Shown: positions 1 through 9,644, numbered from the stretch's first letter. The stretch is 64,000 nt of DNA from CBDIHP01 sp965279195 (GCA_965279195.1 CBDIHP010000048.1:248001-312000); one strand, 5' to 3'. The notes: generated by a model not told the origin, from the letters alone. Program-made: numbers and translations.

Positions 1-768
1 GTCGTCGAGCATATCCCGGCGCGTGGAGCTGTCCATGCCGGGCGGGTTGGTGAGATACATCACCGGATCGCCGACGGAGCGTAATTTCACGCCTTGATGC
101 TTGGTCGGCAGGAAGCCGGTGCCCCAGAGGCGGTCATAGAGCGGCTGGCAATCGGGCCGACCGGTGCCGATGGAGACCATCACGGCGTAGGCCGGCAGAT
201 TGGCGTTCTCGGATCCGAGCCCGTAGCTGAGCCACGATCCCATGCTCGGCCGGCCGGGCTGCTGGGCCCCGGTCTGGAGGAACGTGATCGCCTGGTCGTG
301 GTTGATCGCCTCCGTGTGCATCGACTTGACGAAGCACAGGTCGTCGACAACCTTGGATGTGTGCGGCAGGAGGTCGCTGACCCACGCGCCGCTCTGGCCG
401 TGCCGCTTGAATTTGAAGATCGTGTCGGCCACCGGGAACGATGCCTGTCCCGAGGTCATCGTGGTCAGCCGCTGGCCCATGCGGATGGAGGCGGGCAACT
501 CGGTCTTGTGCAGCTTCGTCAGCGTAGGCTTGTAATCAAATAAGTCCATCTGCGACGGTGCGCCCGACTGCACAAGCGAGATGACCCGCTTCGCCCTGGG
601 GGCTAAGTGTGGCAAGGCGGGCAGGCCGCCGGTTGAGGAGGCGTCGCCGAACGCCTGCGGGTTGAGCAGGGCGGTCAGGGCGATCGAGCCGACGCCGAGC
701 CCGGCCTGGCCGAGCAGGGCCCGTCGCGTGAGCATCTGCCGATATTCGAGTCGCGGATCCATGGGCAT
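1..768 (-). CDS. DUF1501 domain-containing protein (3' end outside window)
   Basis: Planctomycete DUF1501 family, distantly related to alkaline phosphatase/sulfatase-like proteins; molecular role not established. The reading frame is open from ATG at 768 (a second ATG lies at 762) to the window edge with no stop, so the C-terminus is missing. The N-terminus reads MPMDPRLEYRQMLTRRALLG followed by a hydrophobic stretch: a twin-arginine-like RRALLG signal typical of exported family members. Downstream come the family-type stretches SLVQSGAPSQMDLFDYKP (about residue 65) and SMHTEAINHDQAITFLQTG. It begins 24 bp after the stop of the PSD1 gene on the same strand, the usual two-gene order in this phylum, so the two are probably cotranscribed and act together at the cell surface. 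The link to polysaccharide or organic-matter breakdown is inference. Confidence 0.9.
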   Translation of the reverse strand, partial: MPMDPRLEYRQMLTRRALLGQAGLGVGSIALTALLNPQAFGDASSTGGLPALPHLAPRAKRVISLVQSGAPSQMDLFDYKPTLTKLHKTELPASIRMGQRLTTMTSGQASFPVADTIFKFKRHGQSGAWVSDLLPHTSKVVDDLCFVKSMHTEAINHDQAITFLQTGAQQPGRPSMGSWLSYGLGSENANLPAYAVMVSIGTGRPDCQPLYDRLWGTGFLPTKHQGVKLRSVGDPVMYLTNPPGMDSSTRRDMLDD

Positions 769-792
769 GATTCCCGATCGTTGGGGGCGTGC

Positions 793-3700
793 TCACTCGC
801 GGTTGACGGTCTCGTCGAGATTCAGGATCACGCTGGCGACCGACGCATACGCGGCCAGTTCGACGGGGTCGAGCCTTGCGTCGGCCCGGAACTCACCGAT
901 TCCGAGCAGTTTCTTCGACGCCGAAGGATCGGCCTTGAACGCGGCCAGGCGGCGGTCGAGGCCCGCGAGCAGGACCGAAAGCTCCTCGGGCCTCGGCGAG
1001 CGGGCCGTGGCCCGGCGGAAGGCGAGCGTGATTCGGTCGGCGGGCGTCCTCGCCTCGGTCATTGCATTCGCGGCCAGCGCGCGGGCGGCCTCGACGTAGG
1101 TCGGATCATTCAGGAGGATCAACGCCTGCAAGGGTGTGTTAGTCCTTGCACGAGACACGACGCAGAATTCGCGGCTGGGGGCGTCGAAGGTGGCGAGCGA
1201 CGCCGGGGGTACGGTCCGCTTCCAGAAGGTGTACAGGCTGCGCCGGTAGAGGGACTCGCCGGTGTCCTGCTTGTACGAGAAGGACGACGTGCCCGGGTAG
1301 GAGACCTCCTCCCACAGCCCGGCCGGCTGGTAGGGCTTGACGGGCGGGCCGCCGACCCTCGGCGAGAGAAGGCCGGCGATCGCCAGGGCGTTGTCGCGGA
1401 TCCCCTCGGCGGGCAGGCGGAACCTCGGGCCCCTGGCCAGCAGGCGGTTGTCGGGGTCGCGGTCGATCAGCGAGGGGCTCGCGGCCGAGGACTGCCGGTA
1501 GGTCGCGCTCGTGACCATTAACCGATGCAGCTTCTTGACATTCCAGCCGGTGGCGATGAATTCGGTGGCCAGCCAGTCGAGCAGTTCGGGGTGGCTGGGC
1601 CAATCGCCCTGGGAGCCGAAATCGACCGATGTCTTCACCAGTCCGGTGCCGAAGTGCATCTGCCAGGCGTTGTTCACGGCCACGCGGGCGGTCAGCGGAT
1701 TCTCGGGGCTCACAAGCCACTTTGCGAGTCCTAGGCGGTTCGCCGGGATCCCGCCGGGCGACGGCAGGCTCGCGGGCGTGCCGGGTTCGACGGGGTCGCT
1801 CGGCTGGTCGTACTGGCCTCGCTTGAGGATGAAGGTCGGCCGGGGTTTCGGCAGGTCCTGCATCACCATCGTGGCGAGGATCGAGCCGTCGAGTGCCTTC
1901 GACTGGGCCTCGATCGCGTCGACGTCCTTGCTCAGTTCGCGCCAACGGGTCGAGATGTTCTCGCGGAAGTGGATCTTGAGTTTGTTCAACTGCTCGGGCG
2001 TGCGTTTCGCCCTTTCGGTGGCGAGGATCGAGGCGAGTTCGGCGGGCAAGGGGGGCTCTGCGGCGGCCGGGTCGCGGCTGATGGCCAGGCGGAACCGGCC
2101 GATCGCGTGGCTGCCGCCGTGCTCGTGGCGGAGCCGGATGGTCAGGATCGTGCCGTCGGGCGAGGCGATCGGCTCGGTGGGGATGAAGGTGGCGACGCGG
2201 CTCTCGGGCCGGCTCGGCCCGTCCACGGCCCAGCCGGTCCCGGGCTTGCCGTCGATGGCCTTCGCGATGTCGTAGCCCTTCTGCGAGTAGTCCGCGATGG
2301 CCGAACAGAACTTCACGCGAGTCGATTTCGACGGGTCGAACGCCGGCGTGGCGGTGGCCTCGAACTCGCTCAGGACGAAGTTGGCGTTGAACGCGCGGCC
2401 CGCCCCCTTGCTGGGCAGCGACTCGTGGGCGAGGGCCTCCAGGCGGATCGCGGTGATCGGCCTCGGGCCCACGAGGGCGACGAGCGTGTAGGTCTCGGTG
2501 TCCGGGTTCGGCCCGGTCGCGAGGAACGAAAGATCGTCGAGCGGCTTGATGGTCGTTCCGTTGGCGGCCTTGACCAGCGACGATTGGCCGAGGGGCAGCC
2601 AGGTCACGCGGGCCTTGGCGCCGTTCTGGGTTTCCCAGGCGGCCTGCTCGGCGTCGACCTCGGCCGCCCCGGCCTCGCGACGCTTGACGGCCTCGTCTCG
2701 CTTCGCTTGCAGATCGGCCTGCTTCTTCGCCTGTTCATCCGAGGGGACCTTGATGAACGGCACGGCCGTGCCGCCGTCGTTGCCGCGCTCGGCGATGCTG
2801 TTGAAGTAGGCGAAGAATCGGTAATAGTCGCGCTGGGAGATCGGATCATATTTGTGGTCGTGGCACTGCGCGCACCCCAGGCTCAGGCCGAGCCAGACGG
2901 TGCTCGTGGTGTTCACGCGGTCGATGACGTACTCGGTCCGCAGCTCCTCCTCGATGATCCCGCCCTCGTTCGAGATCCGGTGATTCCGGTTGAACCCGGT
3001 CGCGACCTTCTGCGCGAGCGTGGGGTTGGGCAGCAGGTCCCCGGCGAGTTGCTCGACGGTGAACTGATCGAAAGGTTTGTTGGTGTTGTAGGCGTCGATG
3101 ACCCAGTCGCGCCACGTCCACATGGTGCGGACGTTGTCGACCTGGTAGCCGCCGGTGTCGGCGTATCGGGCGGCGTCGAGCCAGGACAGGGCCATCCGCT
3201 CGCCGTAGTGGGGCGAGGCCAGCAGCCGGTCGGCCTGCTTCTCGTAGGCGTCGGGCGAGTGGTCGGATACGAATGCGTCGACCTCGGCCGGGGTCGGTGG
3301 CAGGCCGATCAGGTCGAGGCTCAGGCGCCGGAGCAGGGCGGGGCGGTCGGCCTCGGGGGAGGGCGACAGTCCCTCGCGGGTCAGGCGGTCGAGGATGAAG
3401 GCGTCGATGGGGTTGCGGACCCACGCCTTGCCCCTGGGCACGTCCGGGCGTCTCGGCGGCAGGAAGGACCAGTGCCCCTGCCACTTCGCCCCCTGCGCGA
3501 TCCAATCCTTGAGCAGCGAAATTTGCTCGGATGTCAACTTCTTGCCCGTCGCGGGCGGCGGCATCACCGCGTCCGGATCGGGCTCGGCCACGCGGTCGAG
3601 GATCTCGCTCTCATCGGGCGCGCCGGGCTTGATGGCGAAGTGGCCGCCGAGGTCGGCCTTGGCGGGCTCTTCGAGGTCGAGCCTCAGCTTCGCCTTGCGG

Positions 3701-3870
3701 TTCTTGGCGTCGGGCCCGTGGCAGGTGAAGCAGTTCTCCGAGAGGATCGGCCGGATGTCCCGGTTGAACTGGATCGTCCCGCGAGGGGGTTCGGCCGCAT
3801 GGATCGGCATGGATGCAAATGCGAGGATGACGAGCGCGATCGCGGGCCATCGGGCAGACGGGCTCGGCAT
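793..3870 (-). CDS. PSD1 and planctomycete cytochrome c domain protein (DUF1549/DUF1553)
   Basis: Large exported protein of about 1025 residues. A signal peptide (MPSPSARWPAIALVILAFAS) precedes a cytochrome-c-like domain with one haem-binding CFTCH motif near residue 50 (NRDIRPILSENCFTCHGPDA) and a later MPPP segment typical of PSC1 domains. DUF1549 follows from about residue 150 (FILDRLTREGLSPSPEADRP), and the C-terminal part carries the DUF1553 signature (NPLTARVAVNNAWQMHFGTG). A central coiled-coil stretch (KKQADLQAKRDEAVKRREAG) and a beta-rich PSD1 region lie between them. The frame extends to a GTG at 3885, but the ATG at 3870 starts directly at the signal peptide and is preferred. Known of the family: abundant in Planctomycetota, encoded beside DUF1501, substrate unknown. 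A role in periplasmic redox or carbohydrate processing is inferred. Confidence 0.93.
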   Translation of the reverse strand: MPSPSARWPAIALVILAFASMPIHAAEPPRGTIQFNRDIRPILSENCFTCHGPDAKNRKAKLRLDLEEPAKADLGGHFAIKPGAPDESEILDRVAEPDPDAVMPPPATGKKLTSEQISLLKDWIAQGAKWQGHWSFLPPRRPDVPRGKAWVRNPIDAFILDRLTREGLSPSPEADRPALLRRLSLDLIGLPPTPAEVDAFVSDHSPDAYEKQADRLLASPHYGERMALSWLDAARYADTGGYQVDNVRTMWTWRDWVIDAYNTNKPFDQFTVEQLAGDLLPNPTLAQKVATGFNRNHRISNEGGIIEEELRTEYVIDRVNTTSTVWLGLSLGCAQCHDHKYDPISQRDYYRFFAYFNSIAERGNDGGTAVPFIKVPSDEQAKKQADLQAKRDEAVKRREAGAAEVDAEQAAWETQNGAKARVTWLPLGQSSLVKAANGTTIKPLDDLSFLATGPNPDTETYTLVALVGPRPITAIRLEALAHESLPSKGAGRAFNANFVLSEFEATATPAFDPSKSTRVKFCSAIADYSQKGYDIAKAIDGKPGTGWAVDGPSRPESRVATFIPTEPIASPDGTILTIRLRHEHGGSHAIGRFRLAISRDPAAAEPPLPAELASILATERAKRTPEQLNKLKIHFRENISTRWRELSKDVDAIEAQSKALDGSILATMVMQDLPKPRPTFILKRGQYDQPSDPVEPGTPASLPSPGGIPANRLGLAKWLVSPENPLTARVAVNNAWQMHFGTGLVKTSVDFGSQGDWPSHPELLDWLATEFIATGWNVKKLHRLMVTSATYRQSSAASPSLIDRDPDNRLLARGPRFRLPAEGIRDNALAIAGLLSPRVGGPPVKPYQPAGLWEEVSYPGTSSFSYKQDTGESLYRRSLYTFWKRTVPPASLATFDAPSREFCVVSRARTNTPLQALILLNDPTYVEAARALAANAMTEARTPADRITLAFRRATARSPRPEELSVLLAGLDRRLAAFKADPSASKKLLGIGEFRADARLDPVELAAYASVASVILNLDETVNRE

Positions 3871-4008
3871 GACTTCGACCCCCACGCTCGCCTCCGGCCG
3901 GGGGCCGGCTGGCGGCGATTCTCACAAGGTTCCGACCCAGGGAAGATCCCGAGTTTAACCGATGTTGCTCGCCCGTTCGAGTTTCTCCTCGCCCGGCTGA
4001 CAATTGTA

Positions 4009-4036
4009 TTGACAATCCCGATCGACAAGATAAAGA
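4009..4036 (+). promoter_or_regulatory. Candidate sigma-70-like promoter
   Basis: TTGACA at 4009-4014 and TAAAGA at 4031-4036 are separated by 16 bp in an AT-rich island within the otherwise GC-rich 3871-4222 intergenic stretch. The island also carries a small ATTGT/ACAAT dyad at 4003-4016. It would drive the secreted protein at 4223 with a leader of about 180 nt. I see nothing else in this intergenic region. Confidence 0.4.
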
Positions 4037-4222
4037 ATAAATCCCGGACTTTGGGCAGACGTCCGTTACCCGGGGCCACCTTTGTGGTTCAATCCAGGGT
4101 AGTCCGCGATGCGCACTCGGGGGAGGGCGTAAGCCAGGGGGCCGTCACCAGACGCGGCCCTCGGGCGATCGCGGGCCCTTGGCCCCGCCTCGATTCGACT
4201 TTTGACAGGGAGACCGAATCCG

Positions 4223-4606
4223 ATGCAGATCCGCAGCAAGCTCTTCACGTTCCTGACCAGTTCGTTCGTGGCCCTGGCCGTCGTGGCCGGCTCGGTGTTC
4301 GCCGACGAGCTCATCGGCACCTTCGTGAAGGTGGACGTCGAAGGCAAGAAAATCACCGTGTCCGAGAAGGGGACCGACAAGGAGGTCGAGGTCAAGGTGA
4401 CCGACGAGACCGTCCAGGTGACCAAGAAGGGCGAGAACAAGATCAACCTGGAGAAGGTCGCCGCGAACCTGAAGAAGGCGCAGGACGCCGGCAAGAAGGG
4501 CGCGACCTACAAGATCGAGCACGACAAGGGTGTCGCTTCCAAGATCACCCCGATCCAGGCCAAGAAGAAGGCCGAGGCCGAGAAGCCCGCCGACAAGCTC
4601 AACTGA
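4223..4606 (+). CDS. Small secreted lysine-rich protein, function unknown
   Basis: Protein of 127 residues starting at ATG 4223, after a purine-rich GACAGGGAGA stretch. An upstream TTG at 4202 is in frame but is not needed. A clear signal peptide (MQIRSKLFTFLTSSFVALAVVAGSVFA, cleavage near A27) is followed by a short beta-rich, highly charged domain (ELIGTFVKVDVEGKKITVSE) and a Lys/Ala/Glu-rich tail with predicted helix. I do not recognise a named domain. The KVDVEGKKITV-type repeats of alternating hydrophobic and charged residues suggest a small beta-barrel. It stands alone between the divergent PSD1 gene and pyruvate kinase. The function cannot be assigned from sequence. Confidence 0.8.
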   Translation: MQIRSKLFTFLTSSFVALAVVAGSVFADELIGTFVKVDVEGKKITVSEKGTDKEVEVKVTDETVQVTKKGENKINLEKVAANLKKAQDAGKKGATYKIEHDKGVASKITPIQAKKKAEAEKPADKLN

Positions 4607-4712
4607 GCCCGGCCGGCTCCGCCCGAAACTCAGCCCTCTCGCCGCCCCATCGGGACCCGTGCCCGGCGGGGCGGTTCACGTTCGAACCGGGCGCGGCCGG
4701 CGCGGATGTCGC

Positions 4713-4718
4713 TACAAT
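4713..4718 (+). promoter_or_regulatory. Candidate -10 element (TACAAT) ahead of pyruvate kinase
   Basis: A TACAAT hexamer in otherwise very GC-rich DNA lies about 65 bp upstream of the preferred GTG start of pyruvate kinase at 4782. No good -35 lies at standard spacing, so this is a weak call. If it is the promoter, transcription would start near 4725, which supports the short form of the protein over the upstream in-frame extension. Confidence 0.3.
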
Positions 4719-4781
4719 GTGGGGACGCGCGGCGGGATGCGTCGCGGGGGAGTCCGATCGAGTCCGCTGGAGAGCCGCGCC

Positions 4782-6281
4782 GTGCCGATCAAGGAAATCG
4801 AGCCGCTGGGGAAGGTGCACACCAAGATCGTCGCGACCGTCGGCCCGGCGTCGCGCGGGGAGGAGGCGCTGGGGGAACTCATCGACGCCGGCGTCGACGT
4901 CTTCCGGCTCAACTTCTCGCACGGCACCCACGACGAGCACACCGAGACCCTCCGGCGGATCCGGGCCGTTGCCGAGGCCAAGGGGCTCCCCGTCGCCGTG
5001 TTGCAGGATCTCGGCGGCCCCAAGATCCGCCTCGGCGCCATCGCGGGCGACGCGATCGATTGTCGCAAGGGGGAGAGATTCACCCTTCGCTCCGAGAGTC
5101 TGAATTCAGACACTCGGGGGGAGTTGACCAGCAACTACCCCGAACTCGTGCAGGACCTCGCCGAGGGGGAGTCGGTCCTGTTCGCGGACGGCACCGTGGC
5201 CATGATCGTGGTCGAGAGGACGAGCGACGCGGCCGTGCTGGAGGTGACGCTCCCCGGACGCCTGCGGTCGAAGCAGGGGATCAACCTCCCGGGCACGAAT
5301 CTGCGGATCCCCGCCCTGACGCAGAAGGATTTGCTGGACCTGGAGTGGTCGGCGAGGGAAGGGGTCGAATACATCGGGCTGTCGTTCGTCCGCCAGGCCG
5401 GGGATGTGACGCAGCTCCGGCGCGAGCTGGAATCGCGCGGGTCGCGGGCGAGGATCGTCTCCAAGATCGAGAAGCCGCAGGCGGTGGACAACCTCGACGC
5501 GATCATCGACGCGTCGGACGCGATCATGGTGGCACGCGGGGACCTCGGGGTCGAGATGGACGTGGCCCGGGTGCCGGCGATCCAGAAGCGGATCATCGAG
5601 GCGTGCCACGCCGCGCGGGTGCCGGTCATCACGGCCACGCAGATGCTCAACAGCATGGAGACCTCGAACCGTCCCACCCGGGCCGAGGCCACCGACGTCT
5701 TCAACGCCGTGCTCGACGGCACCGACGCCGTGATGCTCTCGGGCGAGACGGCCATCGGGCAGTATCCCGTGGAGACGGTCTCGACCATGAGCCGGATCGT
5801 CGCGGAGGCCGAGCGTTACCTCGCCGAGCACGGCCAGCTCGACGGCCGCCCCCGGATCGGGCCCGCCCACCCGGCGAATGTCCGGCCGCTGACCGACGCC
5901 ATGGTCGAGGGCGCCTCGACGATCTGCCGACGGCTGGGTGTCTCCCTCCTGGTCGTCGCCACGCAGTCGGGCAAGACCGCGCTCGCGGTGTCCAAGCGTC
6001 GCCATGCCACGCCGACCCTCGCGCTGGCCACGACCCCGGAATGCGCCCGGGCCATGTCGCTCTACTGGGGCGTGACCCCCGTGGTCTCGCCGACGATCTC
6101 CGACGTCGAGTCGACCCTCGAATTCGCCCTCGACTGGGCGCGATCCCGCGGCCAGATCCAGGCCGGCGACCGTGTCCTCCTGCTGCGCGGGACCGTCCCC
6201 GGAAACCCCGCCCACAACGCCATCCTCATCCGCGAAGTCGACGCCGACCCCCCGTGCGACGATGCGGCCTCGACGGGGTGA
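4782..6281 (+). CDS. pyk: Pyruvate kinase
   Basis: Catalyses phosphoenolpyruvate plus ADP to pyruvate plus ATP, the last step of glycolysis, in the cytoplasm. The 499-residue protein fits the family length. Visible motifs are the N-terminal KIVATVGPAS strand, RLNFSHG (about residues 42-48) for nucleotide binding, LQDLGGPKIR, the active-site signature RIVSKIEKPQAV containing the catalytic lysine, MVARGDLGVE, and the T-loop segment TNRPTRAE (here SNRPTRAE). The C-terminal domain is complete (GDRVLLLRGTVPG). The frame is open a further 84 codons upstream, but that part is arginine-rich shadow sequence. The GTG at 4782 with GGAG nine bases upstream places the start exactly at the family N-terminus. 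It is convergent with the kinase gene at 6336, with 54 bp between the stops. Confidence 0.96.
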   Translation: MPIKEIEPLGKVHTKIVATVGPASRGEEALGELIDAGVDVFRLNFSHGTHDEHTETLRRIRAVAEAKGLPVAVLQDLGGPKIRLGAIAGDAIDCRKGERFTLRSESLNSDTRGELTSNYPELVQDLAEGESVLFADGTVAMIVVERTSDAAVLEVTLPGRLRSKQGINLPGTNLRIPALTQKDLLDLEWSAREGVEYIGLSFVRQAGDVTQLRRELESRGSRARIVSKIEKPQAVDNLDAIIDASDAIMVARGDLGVEMDVARVPAIQKRIIEACHAARVPVITATQMLNSMETSNRPTRAEATDVFNAVLDGTDAVMLSGETAIGQYPVETVSTMSRIVAEAERYLAEHGQLDGRPRIGPAHPANVRPLTDAMVEGASTICRRLGVSLLVVATQSGKTALAVSKRRHATPTLALATTPECARAMSLYWGVTPVVSPTISDVESTLEFALDWARSRGQIQAGDRVLLLRGTVPGNPAHNAILIREVDADPPCDDAASTG

Positions 6282-6335
6282 GGCGCGTCAGTCTTGGTCA
6301 AGGATCCGGTCCGACGCCTCGCAGCGCACCCGACG

Positions 6336-9300
6336 TCAGTAGGTCCGTGCGGGGCGCAGGCCGCTGACGGCCCCGCGCTCCAGTGGCCGGTGCTTCTCGC
6401 GGATGGCGGACCCGACGCGTTCGGAGGGGATGTCGAATCCGCCCCCTCGACGGACGCGCGTCCTCTGGAAGAGCAAGGGGACGTTGACGATCGTCTCCAT
6501 CTCGGGGTTGATGGCCGGGGCGTCCGGACCGGAGCCGGGCCTCGCATAAAAGCCATAGGCGTCGCCGCACCACTCCATGGCGTTTCCCAGTGTGTCGAAC
6601 AGGCCGAGTTCGTTGGGCTTGAGTCGTCCCGGGGGATGCATGAGCCGTCGGGAGTTGCCCATGAACCAGGCGTACTCCGGCAGGCGTGAATGCAGCCGGC
6701 CGAACGATCGCGGCGAGGCCGTGCCGGCACGCGCGGAGAATTCCCACTCCGCCTCGGTGGGGAGCCGATAGCCCTTGCGCTGCAGGTGATCCTTCGGCAG
6801 GCTCATCTCGGCTCTCAGCCGGCTCGGGTAGCACCACTCCGATTCCGGCAGGCCGTCCTTCCCGCTCAGCCAGTTGCAGAAGGCGGCGGCGTCGAAGAAA
6901 TCCAGGGTGCCCATCGCGCAATCGTCCGTAGGGATCTCCCGCCGGAACATGTTGGTCGAGCGGTGGTCGAGGATGCCCCGGTGCTCGGCGAGGAACCGGG
7001 CATACTCGTCCACGCGGACCTCGCGCGCGGCGATCGCGAACGACCGGGGGATCCTGTTGCGGTGGAGCGTCGGGTCCGTGGCCAGCTCGGGGCCTTTCGA
7101 CCCGGGCGTGCCCATCAGGAACTCGACCGGCCCCCGGATGATCGTGTACGTCTGCCCTTGTGCGTTGACGAACCAGCCTTGCCCGGGCGGCGGGGACTTG
7201 CCGGCGAGTTCCTTGTCCACCTTCCAGAGGGCCGGGCCCTGGCCCCACCGGGCGTCGAGGACCCACTCTACCGCGCCGTGGATCCCGGCGTCGGGGTCGT
7301 TGCGGTACCAGCCGATCCATTCGGCCGCGAGTGCCCGGCGCTCGGCCTCGGTCAGGGCGTCGGGTGGGTAGGAGCCGATGGCCAGGATCAGGGCGCGACG
7401 CGCGGAGGCGTCGGGCTCGGCCTTGAGGCGGTCGAGAATCACGCGTACCTCCACCCCGTAGGCGGCGGCCCCGTGGATCAGTTCGGTGCGGAGGCTGGGG
7501 TCGGCGGCGGACAAGAAGTGGGGCCAGACGGTTTCGGACGCCTTGAGCTTGAGGAGGGCGGAGCCGATCCGACCCTGGCGCCGGGTCTCGGGGTCGTCAA
7601 GCTTCGGCCCTCCCGAGAGCATGGGCGTGAGGGCGGCGATGAGGCGGGGGCGGTCGGCTTCGGGCAGGGCCTCCAGGATTTCCGCGAGCCGGTCGGGCTC
7701 GGCGTCGGGGATCAGGGCGGCGAGGTCCTCGGGGCGGTAGGCGTTGCCGGGCTGGGTCGCGAACTCGCGCAGCAACAGGTACGCCCGGTCATGGGCCTCG
7801 GGGGTCGCCTGGGCCATGTAGATCGCGCGGAGGGGCGCGACCAGGTCGCGTGCGACCGGCTGGAACGCCTCGCGCCAGGCGCCGAGGTGCAGGGGGCTCT
7901 CGCGGACCAGCCGGGCGGCGACCCCCGCCGAATCGCGTCGCCAGCGGGGATGGGCGGGGTCGAACTTCGCGAGCGAGGCCAGGGCCCGCAGTCGCTCATC
8001 CGTGGGGATGTCGATGGGACCCTCGTCCCCGTCCTTGAGGATGCCGGCCATCGCCCCGGCGACCGCCTCGGAGTGGATCGAGTTGCGGATGACGATCAGT
8101 TCGTCGGGCGTGGTGGAGGGCAGCACCATGCGGCGGGCGAGCTCGGTGGCGTGGCGGGGATCGTCCCGCACCAGGGCGAGCAGGCCGCGGAGCTGCGATT
8201 CCTCGTCCTGGACGTCGGCCGTCAGGGCACGGAGCCGATCCAGGACGAGGTGGCGGTCGGACTCCAGGTCGTCGAGGATCCCGGGCACCGCGCGGATCTG
8301 GGCGGACCGGAGCGCCTCGACCCGGCCCCGGGCGGAGGTCAGCCGCTGCACGGAGTAGGTGACGGTCCCGAGCAGGACGGCGAGCAGGCCGACGGCCACG
8401 CCGGTGACGAGCGTCCGGTGCTTGCCGACCCAGCGCCGGGCCCTGCGGCCGAAAGGCTCGCGCCAGGCCGAGACGGGTTCGTCGGCGAGCCAGCGGCGGA
8501 CGTCGTCGGCCAGCGCCCGGGCCGAAGGGTAACGCTCGCCGGGCGACCGGGCCAGGGCCTTGAGGCAGATGGCCTCGAGCGCGGGGTCGGCCTCCGGGCG
8601 GATCGCGCGGGGCATCTCCATATCCCCTCGCTCGATCCGAGCGAGCAGGTCGGGGAGCTGGGTCGAGGCCGTCTTGGGATGCACCGGGCGTCCGGTGAGC
8701 ATCGCGTAGAGGATGGCGCCGAGGCCGTAGATGTCGGTGGCGGGCCCGAGTTCGTCGAGCCGTCCGGCGGCCTGCTCGGGGCTCATGTAGCCGGGGGTGC
8801 CGATGGCGGTCCCGTGGAGGGTGGCGAAGCCGAGGCCGTCGTTCTCGGCCGCCTGGAGGTTGCCGGCGATGTCCTCTCCGGGTTCCTTCCAGAGCCGGGC
8901 GAGGCCCCAGTCGACGACGAAGGTCTCGCCGTAGTCGCCGAGCATGACGTTCTGGGGCTTGAGGTCGCGGTGCAGGACGCCGCGGTCGTGGGAGTACTGC
9001 AAGGCGTCGCAGATGTCGAGGAACCGCTCCAGGAGCTGTCGGAGCGTGAGCGAGTGGATCGAGAGGTCGCGGTCGGGCTCGGCGTGGAAGGCCTGGATCG
9101 CCTCCTCGAGGCTCCTCCCCTCGACGAAACGCATGGCGTAGAACGGCCGGCCGTCGCTGTATGTGCCGAGGCCGTAGACGGGCACGATGCCGGGGTGTTC
9201 GAGGCGGCCGGTGACCGACGCCTCGAAGACGAACCGGGCGCGGCTGGCGGGGTCGTCGACCTGCTTGCGCTTGATCTCCTTGAGCGCGACCCGGCGGTTG

Positions 9301-9644
9301 ACCTCGGTGTCGTGCGCGATGAAGACGGCACCCAGGCCCCCCTCCTTGTGGGGGCGGTCGGGGTCGGGCACGACGTAGCGGCCGGCCTGCGGGGCCCAGA
9401 AGGGGCGGCCGAACGGATCCGAATCCCCGCCCGCGCCGGGGTCGGGGGCGATTGTCCCGATGTCGGGAATCCGCGTCTCGCCCGAGTTGGCCATGGTGGG
9501 CGAGCCGGCGAGGGCAGCGAGGGCGGCCGAGATGTCGCCGAATTGCCGCTCCATCGCATCGGCCAACTCGTCGAGGGCCGGATTCGATCGCGGCCCGAGT
9601 CGTTCGCTGATGATGTCGAGCAGGCGTTGGCGTTCGGGCGACAT
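6336..9644 (-). CDS. Serine/threonine protein kinase with C-terminal formylglycine-generating-enzyme-like (SUMF1) domain
   Basis: Multidomain signalling protein of about 1102 residues. The N-terminal PknB-type kinase has a degenerate glycine loop (KEGGLGAVFIAHD), a catalytic lysine in VALKEI (about residue 122), HRDLKPQN (about 225-232), and DWG instead of DFG (about 245). It also has the activation segment GTPGYMSPEQ. One transmembrane helix near residues 415-440 (LVTGVAVGLLAVLLGTVTY) separates the cytoplasmic kinase from a helical-repeat linker and a C-terminal SUMF1/FGE-type C-lectin-fold domain (EFLMGTPGSKG, RLPTEAEWEFSARAG, NAMEWCGDAYG, VRRGGGFD). The domain ends GLRPARTY without the paired catalytic cysteines of true FGE, so it is probably a ligand-binding sensor. 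ATG 9644 was chosen because planctomycete homologues start with this MSPER-like helix; an in-frame ATG also exists at 9716. Confidence 0.92.
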   Translation of the reverse strand: MSPERQRLLDIISERLGPRSNPALDELADAMERQFGDISAALAALAGSPTMANSGETRIPDIGTIAPDPGAGGDSDPFGRPFWAPQAGRYVVPDPDRPHKEGGLGAVFIAHDTEVNRRVALKEIKRKQVDDPASRARFVFEASVTGRLEHPGIVPVYGLGTYSDGRPFYAMRFVEGRSLEEAIQAFHAEPDRDLSIHSLTLRQLLERFLDICDALQYSHDRGVLHRDLKPQNVMLGDYGETFVVDWGLARLWKEPGEDIAGNLQAAENDGLGFATLHGTAIGTPGYMSPEQAAGRLDELGPATDIYGLGAILYAMLTGRPVHPKTASTQLPDLLARIERGDMEMPRAIRPEADPALEAICLKALARSPGERYPSARALADDVRRWLADEPVSAWREPFGRRARRWVGKHRTLVTGVAVGLLAVLLGTVTYSVQRLTSARGRVEALRSAQIRAVPGILDDLESDRHLVLDRLRALTADVQDEESQLRGLLALVRDDPRHATELARRMVLPSTTPDELIVIRNSIHSEAVAGAMAGILKDGDEGPIDIPTDERLRALASLAKFDPAHPRWRRDSAGVAARLVRESPLHLGAWREAFQPVARDLVAPLRAIYMAQATPEAHDRAYLLLREFATQPGNAYRPEDLAALIPDAEPDRLAEILEALPEADRPRLIAALTPMLSGGPKLDDPETRRQGRIGSALLKLKASETVWPHFLSAADPSLRTELIHGAAAYGVEVRVILDRLKAEPDASARRALILAIGSYPPDALTEAERRALAAEWIGWYRNDPDAGIHGAVEWVLDARWGQGPALWKVDKELAGKSPPPGQGWFVNAQGQTYTIIRGPVEFLMGTPGSKGPELATDPTLHRNRIPRSFAIAAREVRVDEYARFLAEHRGILDHRSTNMFRREIPTDDCAMGTLDFFDAAAFCNWLSGKDGLPESEWCYPSRLRAEMSLPKDHLQRKGYRLPTEAEWEFSARAGTASPRSFGRLHSRLPEYAWFMGNSRRLMHPPGRLKPNELGLFDTLGNAMEWCGDAYGFYARPGSGPDAPAINPEMETIVNVPLLFQRTRVRRGGGFDIPSERVGSAIREKHRPLERGAVSGLRPARTY

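Noticed and set aside
4530..4781. 84-codon N-terminal extension of pyruvate kinase
   Set aside because: Arg/Pro-rich and overlapping the end of the upstream gene; the family start and a ribosome site match GTG 4782.
1969..5103. Open reading frame of about 1044 codons on the plus strand
   Set aside because: It lies opposite the PSD1 gene and runs on in the wrong frame through the small secreted protein and into pyruvate kinase. The composition is Gly/Arg/Val shadow sequence with no domain; GC-rich DNA keeps such frames open.
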